64,000 bases of DNA from Anaerorudis cellulosivorans (GTDB taxonomy: Bacteria; Bacteroidota; Bacteroidia; Bacteroidales; Dysgonomonadaceae). The translations under genes were made by a program, and so were the position numbers. The notes below the pieces were generated by a model. That model had not been told where the DNA came from. It searched no databases and worked only from the letters and a program-made list of their open reading frames with translations. Positions 57,597-64,000 of this stretch are shown one piece after another (within the stretch, counting starts at the first letter, position 1; every line of letters starts with the position of its first letter). The stretch spans positions 1-64,000 of the forward strand of contig NZ_JAPCWE010000008.1 of assembly GCF_025943985.1 (NCBI RefSeq). Reading direction: 5' to 3'.

Positions 57597-58919
57597 ATGA
57601 AATTTATAGAGACACTTAAAAATATCTGGAAAATAGAAGATCTCCGAAAAAGGCTCTTGATCACTGTGTTGTTTGTAGCGGTTTACCGATTTGGTTCTTT
57701 TGTAGTGTTGCCGGGAATTAATCCGGCTCAACTGCAAGCGTTGCGAACGAGTGCAAGTTCAGGCCTTTTGGGATTATTGGATATGTTCTCCGGTGGTGCT
57801 TTTGCCAATGCTTCAATTTTTGCCTTAGGAATTATGCCCTATATTTCGGCTTCCATTGTAATGCAGTTGTTGGGAATCGCTGTTCCTTATTTTCAGAAAT
57901 TGCAACACGAAGGCGAAAGTGGGTATACTAAAATGAATCAATATACCCGTTATTTAACGGTTTTTATTTTAGTGCTTCAAGGTCCTGCATATATATACGG
58001 AGCATTGCGTGGAGCTATACCCGGCGGATTCTTCGATTGGGTATTGCCCTCTACCATTATTCTGGCGGCAGGCAGTATGTTTGTGCTTTGGCTGGGTGAA
58101 CGCATCACCGATAAAGGTGTGGGCAACGGAGTATCGTTCATCATTCTAATCGGTATCATTGCCCGCTTGCCTCACGCATTGGTTGCAGAATGGGATCGAT
58201 TGATCAACGCTCCGGGCGGATTGTTGGTTTTTCTTATCGAAATCCTCTTCCTGTTGTTGGTAACCGCTTTGGCCATTATGTTGGTGCAGGGTACCCGCAA
58301 AGTTCCCGTTCAGTATGCCAAACGCATTGTAGGTAACAGACAATACGGCGGGGTGCGTCAGTATATCCCGTTGAAGGTGAATGCAGCAAATGTGATGCCC
58401 ATTATTTTTGCACAGGCAATCATGTTTATTCCCATTACCATCGTTCAGTTTTCCGCTAAGGAGGGTGGAGGTTTTTGGTCTGCACTGATGAATTCCAATA
58501 GTTTTTGGTATAATTTCATTTTTGCGTTGCTCATCATTGCCTTTACCTATTTTTATACGGCAATTACAGTCAATCCGACACAGATGGCTGAAGATATGAA
58601 ACGTAATAACGGATTTATTCCCGGTGTGAAACCCGGCAAAAAGACGGCTGAATATATCGATACCATTATGTCGCGCATTACGTTGCCGGGATCTATTTTT
58701 TTGGCTATCGTAGCTATATTGCCGGCTTTTGCGAATATGTTGGGTGTAAATGGCCAATTTGCCCATTTCTTCGGAGGTACCTCACTGCTGATTCTTGTCG
58801 GCGTTGTATTGGATACCTTGCAGCAGATTGAAAGTCATTTGTTGATGCATCACTATGATGGTTTTTTGAAATCAGGCCAAAAAATTAAAGGTAGATCAGG
58901 TTCTATTGCGGCGTATTAA
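57597..58919 (+). CDS. secY: Protein translocase subunit SecY
   Basis: A 440-residue core channel of the Sec translocon with ten membrane helices. The plug region and the conserved LGIMPYISASIVMQLL motif (helix 2), GITDKGVGNGVSFIILIGI-like RITDKGVGNGVSFIILIG and the C-terminal loop with ERQYGGVRQYIPLKVNAANVMPIIFA (for ribosome and SecA contact) are present. adk, which often follows secY in other phyla, is absent; map comes next. Confidence 0.98.
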   Translation: MKFIETLKNIWKIEDLRKRLLITVLFVAVYRFGSFVVLPGINPAQLQALRTSASSGLLGLLDMFSGGAFANASIFALGIMPYISASIVMQLLGIAVPYFQKLQHEGESGYTKMNQYTRYLTVFILVLQGPAYIYGALRGAIPGGFFDWVLPSTIILAAGSMFVLWLGERITDKGVGNGVSFIILIGIIARLPHALVAEWDRLINAPGGLLVFLIEILFLLLVTALAIMLVQGTRKVPVQYAKRIVGNRQYGGVRQYIPLKVNAANVMPIIFAQAIMFIPITIVQFSAKEGGGFWSALMNSNSFWYNFIFALLIIAFTYFYTAITVNPTQMAEDMKRNNGFIPGVKPGKKTAEYIDTIMSRITLPGSIFLAIVAILPAFANMLGVNGQFAHFFGGTSLLILVGVVLDTLQQIESHLLMHHYDGFLKSGQKIKGRSGSIAAY

Positions 58920-58943
58920 ATTAAGGAAGGATTTTTCGGATAA

Positions 58944-59732
58944 ATGAAGAATAACAGAATGATCATATTGAAAACCGAGGAAGAGATTGAGCTTATGCGC
59001 GAAAGTAATCGCCTGGTAGGAATGACTCTTGGAGAACTTTCAAAACACATTAAACCGGGAGTTACCACATTGCAGCTCGATAAAATTGCCGAGGAGTTCA
59101 TAAGAGATCATGGAGCTGTCCCAACTTTTTTGGGATATGGAGGTTTTCCGAATTCCATTTGTACTTCGGTAAATGAAAATGTGGTGCACGGCATACCCAA
59201 TAATAAACCTTTAAAAGAAGGAGACATCATATCGGTAGATTGTGGTGTAACAAAAAATGGTTACTGCGGAGATTCGGCCTATACTTTTTGCGTAGGTGAA
59301 GTTGACGAAAAAATAAAAGCATTACTCAATGTAACCAAAGAATCACTTTATAAAGGAATTGAGCGAGCACGTGAAGATAACCGAATCGGAGATATCGCAA
59401 ATGCTATACAAAGCTATTGCGAATCGCATGGCTATTCGGTAGTACGCGAGTTAGTGGGACATGGTATCGGTCGTGAAATGCACGAACCCCCCGAAGTGCC
59501 CAATTATGGCAGACGGGGCACGGGTCCATTACTTAAAAACGGCATGTGTATTGCTATTGAACCCATGATTAATATGGGAAGCAAAAATGTGGTATTCGAG
59601 AATGACGGTTGGACGGTTCGAACCAAAGATCGCAAACCTTCTGCTCATTTCGAACACACCATAGCTATCCATAATGGTAAAGCCGATATTTTATCCACTT
59701 TTGAATTTATTGAAGAAACAACTCATATTTAA
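58944..59732 (+). CDS. map: Methionine aminopeptidase, type I
   Basis: A 262-residue di-metal enzyme that removes initiator Met. Metal ligands: Asp in [16 protein letters not shown] (two Asp), His in [21 protein letters not shown], Glu in [12 protein letters not shown], and Glu in [12 protein letters not shown]. No N-terminal zinc-finger extension is visible, so it is the short bacterial type. It sits between secY and infA. Confidence 0.97.
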   Translation: MKNNRMIILKTEEEIELMRESNRLVGMTLGELSKHIKPGVTTLQLDKIAEEFIRDHGAVPTFLGYGGFPNSICTSVNENVVHGIPNNKPLKEGDIISVDCGVTKNGYCGDSAYTFCVGEVDEKIKALLNVTKESLYKGIERAREDNRIGDIANAIQSYCESHGYSVVRELVGHGIGREMHEPPEVPNYGRRGTGPLLKNGMCIAIEPMINMGSKNVVFENDGWTVRTKDRKPSAHFEHTIAIHNGKADILSTFEFIEETTHI

Positions 59733-59749
59733 AACCAAAACGATCTTTA

Positions 59750-59968
59750 ATGGCTAAACAACCACCAATAGAACAAGACGGCGTAATAGTTGAAGCATTA
59801 TCCAACGCAATGTTTCGCGTTGAATTGGAAAATGGGCACGAAATTACCGCACATATTTCCGGCAAAATGCGAATGAATTATATTCGAATTTTACCGGGAG
59901 ACAGAGTGCGTGTAGAAATGTCGCCTTATGACCTCACGAAGGGTAGAATTTCATTTAGATATAAATAA
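59750..59968 (+). CDS. infA: Translation initiation factor IF-1
   Basis: A 72-residue OB-fold protein that binds the A site during initiation. It reads [67 protein letters not shown]. Length is exactly typical. It is followed 14 nt later by rpmJ. Confidence 0.97.
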   Translation: MAKQPPIEQDGVIVEALSNAMFRVELENGHEITAHISGKMRMNYIRILPGDRVRVEMSPYDLTKGRISFRYK

Positions 59969-59982
59969 AGAAGCACAAAAAT

Positions 59983-60099
59983 ATGAAAGTAAAAGCATCG
60001 ATAAAGAAACGTTCGGCCGATTGCCAAATTGTTAGAAGAAAAGGCCGTTTATATGTAATCTGTAAAAAGAATCCCCGATTTAAACAACGTCAGGGTTAA
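59983..60099 (+). CDS. rpmJ: 50S ribosomal protein L36, with reduced zinc site
   Basis: A 38-residue ORF ([20 protein letters not shown] at its start) ending TAA at 60097-60099. The L36 core [23 protein letters not shown] is clear. The classic zinc ligands are C-x2-C-x12-C-x4-H; here the first Cys is Ser/Ala and the final His is Phe/Arg-shifted, leaving two Cys. It is thus probably a zinc-independent (C-minus-like) form, common in Bacteroidota. Confidence 0.93.
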   Translation: MKVKASIKKRSADCQIVRRKGRLYVICKKNPRFKQRQG

Positions 60100-60140
60100 A
60101 AACAATTGGTATTATTATAATCAAATAATAAGGAAAATAT

Positions 60141-60521
60141 ATGGCTATAAGAATTGTAGGAGTCGATTTACCGCAAAATAAGCGAGGCGAAATAGCGCTC
60201 ACTTATATCTATGGTATCGGACGAAGCTCGGCTAATCGTATTTTGTCAAAAGCAGGGATTGATCGAGATATTAAAGTTAAAGACTGGACAGATGATCAAG
60301 TTGCCCGGGTTCGCGAAATTATATCTGCCGAGTACAAAGTAGAGGGAGATCTTCGTTCCGAAGTGCAGACGAATATTAAGCGACTAATGGATATTGGTTG
60401 TTATCGGGGTATTCGTCATCGGTTGGGATTACCGGTACGTGGTCAAAAAACCAAAAATAATGCCCGTACCCGGAAAGGGAAAAAGAAAACAGTTGCTAAC
60501 AAGAAGAAAGCTACTAAATAA
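60141..60521 (+). CDS. rpsM: 30S ribosomal protein S13
   Basis: S13 (126 residues) links the head to the large subunit and t[38 protein letters not shown] and the basic tail [31 protein letters not shown] are typical. First gene of the alpha segment. Confidence 0.97.
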   Translation: MAIRIVGVDLPQNKRGEIALTYIYGIGRSSANRILSKAGIDRDIKVKDWTDDQVARVREIISAEYKVEGDLRSEVQTNIKRLMDIGCYRGIRHRLGLPVRGQKTKNNARTRKGKKKTVANKKKATK

Positions 60522-60533
60522 CGCATAAAAAAT

Positions 60534-60923
60534 ATGGCAAAAAAATCAACTGCAACAAAAAAGAAAAATGTCAAGGTAAGTGCTGAAGGTCAAGCACATA
60601 TTTCTTCTTCTTTTAATAATATTATTGTATCGTTGACCAACGAAAACGGTGATGTAATTAGTTGGTCGTCTGCAGGTAAAATGGGATTCAGAAGTTCCAA
60701 AAAGAATACTCCGTATGCAGCACAAATGGTAGCACAGGATTGCGCAAAAGTTGCGTATGATTTGGGGCTTCGCAAGGTAAAGGTTTTTGTAAAAGGCCCG
60801 GGGAATGGTCGTGAAGCAGCTATCAGAACTATTCACGGTTTAGGAATCGAGGTAGCCGAAATTGTTGATGTTACCCCCATACCACACAATGGTTGCCGTC
60901 CTCCGAAAGCAAGAAGAGTATAA
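60534..60923 (+). CDS. rpsK: 30S ribosomal protein S11
   Basis: S11 (129 residues) lies on the platform near the E-site mRNA. Core: [44 protein letters not shown] and [14 protein letters not shown] at the C-terminus. Confidence 0.97.
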   Translation: MAKKSTATKKKNVKVSAEGQAHISSSFNNIIVSLTNENGDVISWSSAGKMGFRSSKKNTPYAAQMVAQDCAKVAYDLGLRKVKVFVKGPGNGREAAIRTIHGLGIEVAEIVDVTPIPHNGCRPPKARRV

Positions 60924-60969
60924 CGCACAGTTCAGATTTCAAATATAAAGTTTAATTCGTTAAAAAGAA

Positions 60970-61575
60970 ATGGCAAGATATACAGGTCCAAAATCAAAAA
61001 TCGCCCGCAAATTTGGCGAACCTATTTTCGGTCCCGATAAAGTTCTTTCCAAAAAGAACTATCCACCGGGACAACATGGTAATTCCCGCCGTAGGAAGAC
61101 GTCGGAATACGGCATTCAGCTACGCGAAAAGCAGCGCGCAAAATATACCTATGGCCTTTTGGAGAAACAATTCCGTCTCACTTTCGAAAGGGCAGAACGC
61201 AGTCGTGGCATTACGGGTGAAGTATTGCTTCAATTGCTCGAATCGCGTCTCGACAATATTGTTTATCGTTTAGGAATTGCACCTACACGAGCATCAGCAC
61301 GTCAGTTGGTAAATCATCGTCACATTACCGTCAACGGACAGGTGGTAAATATTCCTTCGTATTCCGTCAAGCCGGGCGAAATTGTAGGTGTGAGAGAAAA
61401 ATCAAAATCATTGGAAGTGATTTCAAATGCCCTCGCAGGGTTTAATCACAGTAAATATCCATGGTTGGAATGGGATAAAGCATCATTCAGCGGCAAATTA
61501 TTGCATCTGCCCGACAGAGCCGATATCCCCGAAAACATCAAAGAACAATTGATCGTAGAATTATATTCTAAATAA
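60970..61575 (+). CDS. rpsD: 30S ribosomal protein S4
   Basis: S4 (201 residues) starts assembly of the 5' domain. It has an S4 RNA-binding domain ([40 protein letters not shown]). The N-terminus has no CxxC zinc cluster ([21 protein letters not shown]), so it is the zinc-free form. It follows rpsK after 46 nt. Confidence 0.97.
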   Translation: MARYTGPKSKIARKFGEPIFGPDKVLSKKNYPPGQHGNSRRRKTSEYGIQLREKQRAKYTYGLLEKQFRLTFERAERSRGITGEVLLQLLESRLDNIVYRLGIAPTRASARQLVNHRHITVNGQVVNIPSYSVKPGEIVGVREKSKSLEVISNALAGFNHSKYPWLEWDKASFSGKLLHLPDRADIPENIKEQLIVELYSK

Positions 61576-61585
61576 TAAAAATTAC

Positions 61586-62587
61586 ATGGCAATATTAGCA
61601 TTTCAGAAACCCGATAAAGTAATCATGTTGCAGGAGGATGCTTTCCACGGAAAGTTCGAATTCCGACCGCTTGAACCGGGCTACGGCATTACCATCGGTA
61701 ATGCATTACGTCGAATTTTGCTTTCTTCGCTCGAAGGATTCGCAATTACATCGTTAAAAATTGAAGGAATTGAGCATGAGTTTGCTACCATTCCGGGCGT
61801 TATCGAAGATGTAACAGGAATCATTCTCAATCTGAAGAAAGTGCGGTTTAAACGGTTGGTCGAAGAATTCGAATCTGAGAAAGTCAGCCTTCACATTTCG
61901 GGAACAGAAGTGTTCAAAGCCGGGGATATTGGTAAGATATTGACAGGTTTCGAGGTATTGAATCCCGACTTGGAGATATGCCATATGGAAAAAAAGGCAG
62001 AGATTCGTTTAGAACTCTCCATCAATAAAGGTCGTGGCTATGTGCCTGCCGATGAAAATCGCACCCTGCTACCTCCTGATGATGTGCATACAATTGCCAT
62101 TGACTCTATTTTCACCCCGATCCGAAATGTAAAATACGATATCGAAAATTACCGTATCGAACAGAAAACGGATTATGAAAAATTGGTTATTGAGGTTTCT
62201 ACCGATGCTTCTATTCGGCCAAAGGAGGCATTAAAAGAAGCAGCAAAAATACTTATTCAGCATTTTGTATTGTTTTCTGATGATAACAAAATCATGATCG
62301 AAGCTACCGATGCCGATAATATCGAAGAATTCGATGAGGAGGTACTTCATATGCGCCAGCTTCTCAAGCGCAAGTTATCCGATCTTAATCTTTCGGTACG
62401 GGCACTCAACTGCCTTAAGGCAGCCGATGTAGAAACACTTGGCCAATTGGTTTCCTATACCAGGAACGATCTTCTCAAATTCCGAAATTTCGGTAAAAAA
62501 TCGCTCATCGAGTTGGAAGAACTGCTCGGTGGAATGAATCTGACTTTCGGTATGGATATTTCGAAATATAAATTAGATAAAGATTAA
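61586..62587 (+). CDS. rpoA: DNA-directed RNA polymerase subunit alpha
   Basis: A 333-residue subunit that dimerises to nucleate RNA polymerase; the C-terminal domain contacts UP elements and activators. N-terminal domain: [36 protein letters not shown]-like segment; C-terminal domain: [23 protein letters not shown] and [17 protein letters not shown], with the helix-hairpin-helix. Alpha-CTD being present means activator contact by this route is possible in this organism. Confidence 0.98.
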   Translation: MAILAFQKPDKVIMLQEDAFHGKFEFRPLEPGYGITIGNALRRILLSSLEGFAITSLKIEGIEHEFATIPGVIEDVTGIILNLKKVRFKRLVEEFESEKVSLHISGTEVFKAGDIGKILTGFEVLNPDLEICHMEKKAEIRLELSINKGRGYVPADENRTLLPPDDVHTIAIDSIFTPIRNVKYDIENYRIEQKTDYEKLVIEVSTDASIRPKEALKEAAKILIQHFVLFSDDNKIMIEATDADNIEEFDEEVLHMRQLLKRKLSDLNLSVRALNCLKAADVETLGQLVSYTRNDLLKFRNFGKKSLIELEELLGGMNLTFGMDISKYKLDKD

Positions 62588-62592
62588 CAGTA

Positions 62593-63324
62593 ATGAGACA
62601 TAATTATAAAAACAATCATTTAGGACGTAAAAAGGCGCATCGCGGTGCCATGCTTTCCAACATGGCCACATCGCTCATTATGCATAAACGTATTTTTACC
62701 ACTGTTCCTAAAGCCAAGGCATTGCGACAATTTGTGGAACCTCTCATCACCAAATCGAAGGAAGATACAACCCATTCCCGACGAGTAGTTTTTAGTGTTT
62801 TAAAAAACAAATATGCAGTAACCGAACTTTTTCAAACGGTGTCGCAAAAGGTGGGTGATCGTCCGGGAGGTTATACCCGAATCATCAAAACCGGATATCG
62901 CTTGGGTGACAATGCCCCCATGTGCTTTATCGAGCTGGTCGATTTCGATGAAAACATGCTTAAAGAAGTCGGGCCTAAGAAAGCAAGAACGCGCCGTTCG
63001 CGTAGAAAATCTTCCGATAAGGCTGTCGGTGCCGAAAACCTCTCTGCTGCTTCTGATGTAAAAGGAGAAGTAAAGGCCGAAAAAACCGAAAAGGCAAAAG
63101 GCAAAACAGCCGGGAAAAGTACGAAGGAGGCTAAAAGCAAAAGCGAAGAATCGAAGGCCGAGACTATAGCTGAAGCCAAAAGCGAAGCTCCTGAAGGGAA
63201 TGCTGCCGCTGAAACTTTGGTTGAAGAAGCTTCCCGGAACGAACCTGTTTTGTCGGGAGAAGAACAGGTAGAAAAGGAAGAGAATAAATTGCAAGCTCAA
63301 GCTGACAAAGATACAGAAAGTTGA
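62593..63324 (+). CDS. rplQ: 50S ribosomal protein L17 with long C-terminal extension
   Basis: L17 contacts the exit-tunnel rim. The first ~125 residues are typical ([53 protein letters not shown]). About 115 further residues form a Lys/Glu/Ala/Ser-rich tail ([26 protein letters not shown]..., then [19 protein letters not shown]). E. coli L17 is 127 residues, so the tail nearly doubles the protein. It ends the ribosomal run before a terminator. Confidence 0.95.
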   Translation: MRHNYKNNHLGRKKAHRGAMLSNMATSLIMHKRIFTTVPKAKALRQFVEPLITKSKEDTTHSRRVVFSVLKNKYAVTELFQTVSQKVGDRPGGYTRIIKTGYRLGDNAPMCFIELVDFDENMLKEVGPKKARTRRSRRKSSDKAVGAENLSAASDVKGEVKAEKTEKAKGKTAGKSTKEAKSKSEESKAETIAEAKSEAPEGNAAAETLVEEASRNEPVLSGEEQVEKEENKLQAQADKDTES

Positions 63325-63369
63325 TGAAACTTCCAGGACAGGAAAAGGAGCTAAGCCTCATAGGCAGTG

Positions 63370-63398
63370 AGCGCTGCGAGTGATTCGTAGCGCTTTTT
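63370..63398 (+). terminator. Terminator of the str-S10-spc-alpha run
   Basis: AGCGCT (63370-63375) and CGA (63377-63379) pair with TCG (63385-63387) and AGCGCT (63389-63394), a near-perfect hairpin, followed by TTTTT. It stands 45 nt after the rplQ stop. Confidence 0.85.
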
Positions 63399-63427
63399 CA
63401 TTTTTTGAAAATTATCATGTACATTTG
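63396..63427 (+). promoter_or_regulatory. Candidate promoter for the Nif3-family gene
   Basis: -33 TTTC (63396-63399, three of four) and -7 TACATTTG (63420-63427), spacer 20 nt. The -33 box shares bases with the T tract of the preceding terminator. The leader to the ATG at 63455 is about 20 nt. Confidence 0.5.
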
Positions 63428-63454
63428 CAATACCAACCCTAAAAAACGAAGGTT

Positions 63455-64000
63455 ATGCGCATAAAAGATATTCTTCAGGTAATCGAACAACTTGCGCCGC
63501 CGGCCTTACAGGAAGATTTCGATAATGCCGGTCTGCAAGCGGGCGATGTCAATCGCGAAGCAACAGGCGCACTTCTGTGTATCGATGTAACGGAAAACGT
63601 AATCGATGAAGCCCTTTCGCTGGGATGCAACCTCGTCATTTCGCACCATCCCCTGCTTTTTCGTCCGGTAAAGTCGCTCACCGGTCAAACCTACATCGAG
63701 CGATGCCTAATCAAAGCCATCAAAAACGATGTTGTCCTTTACGCAGCACACACCAATCTCGATAACGCACAAGGCGGCGTAAATTACAAACTGGCCGATA
63801 TGCTGGGGTTGCAACAAGTGCGCATCCTGAGTCCCAAGAAGAGCGCCTTGCTCAAGCTTGTTACCTTTGTTCCCGAATCCCACGCCGAGTCGCTTCGCTG
63901 CGCACTTTTCAACGCCGGTGCCGGTACCATTGGCAACTACGATTCGTGCAGCTACAACCTCACCGGCGAAGGTACGTTCAGGGCACGCGAAGGAGCTAAT
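63455..64000 (+). CDS. Nif3-like dinuclear metal-centre protein (partial, N-terminal part)
   Basis: The gene starts at 63455 and runs open to the right edge with 182 codons seen. Nif3/YbgI-family motifs: MRIKDILQVIEQLAPPALQEDFDNAGLQ with the first ligand region, LVISHHPLLFRPVKSL with the double-His metal site, and AAHTNLDNAQGGVNYKLADMLGL with another His/Asp. Family members form hexameric toroids with two bound metals; one is GTP cyclohydrolase-like, and the cellular role is unsettled. The rest, probably an inserted PII-like domain and the last ligands, lies outside. Confidence 0.9.
   Translation, partial: MRIKDILQVIEQLAPPALQEDFDNAGLQAGDVNREATGALLCIDVTENVIDEALSLGCNLVISHHPLLFRPVKSLTGQTYIERCLIKAIKNDVVLYAAHTNLDNAQGGVNYKLADMLGLQQVRILSPKKSALLKLVTFVPESHAESLRCALFNAGAGTIGNYDSCSYNLTGEGTFRAREGAN

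Overview
The window is a chromosomal segment from a member of the Bacteroidota, most likely order Bacteroidales (Porphyromonadaceae/Dysgonomonadaceae-like; the genus cannot be fixed by eye). Four things point there: promoters of the TTTG / TAnnTTTG type, few Shine-Dalgarno sequences, the gene order trigger factor-clpP-clpX-recQ-dxs-trkA, and an str/S10/spc/alpha run without tuf or adk and with long Lys/Glu/Ala tails on S16 and L17. DUF4252 and DUF3109 proteins, a clostripain-type lipoprotein and a GH20 lipoprotein fit the same phylum. I see no tRNA, rRNA, CRISPR array, insertion sequence or prophage.

Layout. 1-10.2 kb: the tail of a glycoside-hydrolase-like protein, a 646-nt purine-rich gap, parC, a secreted DUF3316-like protein, menA, an AT-rich pair of unknown genes (5680-7051), a PatB-type C-S lyase, a SlyD-type isomerase with a Cys-rich tail, and aroC. 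10.2-12.9 kb: rpsP on the minus strand and an LtaS-like membrane sulfatase-fold enzyme. 12.95-22.35 kb: a phosphate unit pstS-pstC-pstA-pstB-phoU-phoB-phoR that runs on into nfo and nhaD and ends at a strong hairpin. It is preceded by five tandem 11-bp units (12950-13004) that look like a PhoB-binding array. 22.4-26.8 kb (minus): GH20 hexosaminidase, cutC, C11 peptidase lipoprotein. 27.1-31.2 kb: an MFS transporter and clpB.

31.4-40.9 kb (minus): trkA, dxs, recQ, clpX, clpP, tig, joining protein folding and turnover, repair, isoprenoid supply and K+ uptake. 41.0-42.75 kb: a gap with a six-unit 11-bp GC-rich degenerate repeat, then a CPBP membrane protease and a DUF3109 protein. 42.9-44.6 kb (minus): an ECF sigma factor, a putative membrane anti-sigma factor and a DUF4252 protein. 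44.8-63.4 kb: one 18.5-kb block of translation genes from rpsL to rplQ, including fusA, secY, map, infA and rpoA, closed by a terminator at 63370-63398. The window ends inside a Nif3-family gene.

The best leads outside ordinary housekeeping are the phased 11-bp array in front of pstS, whose promoter has a -7 box but no -33 box; the extension of that unit into DNA repair and Na+/H+ antiport genes; the unexplained 11-bp GC-rich repeat at 41051-41117; and RNA hairpins in unusually long gaps inside the ribosomal protein operon. I found no clear new defence or mobile system.
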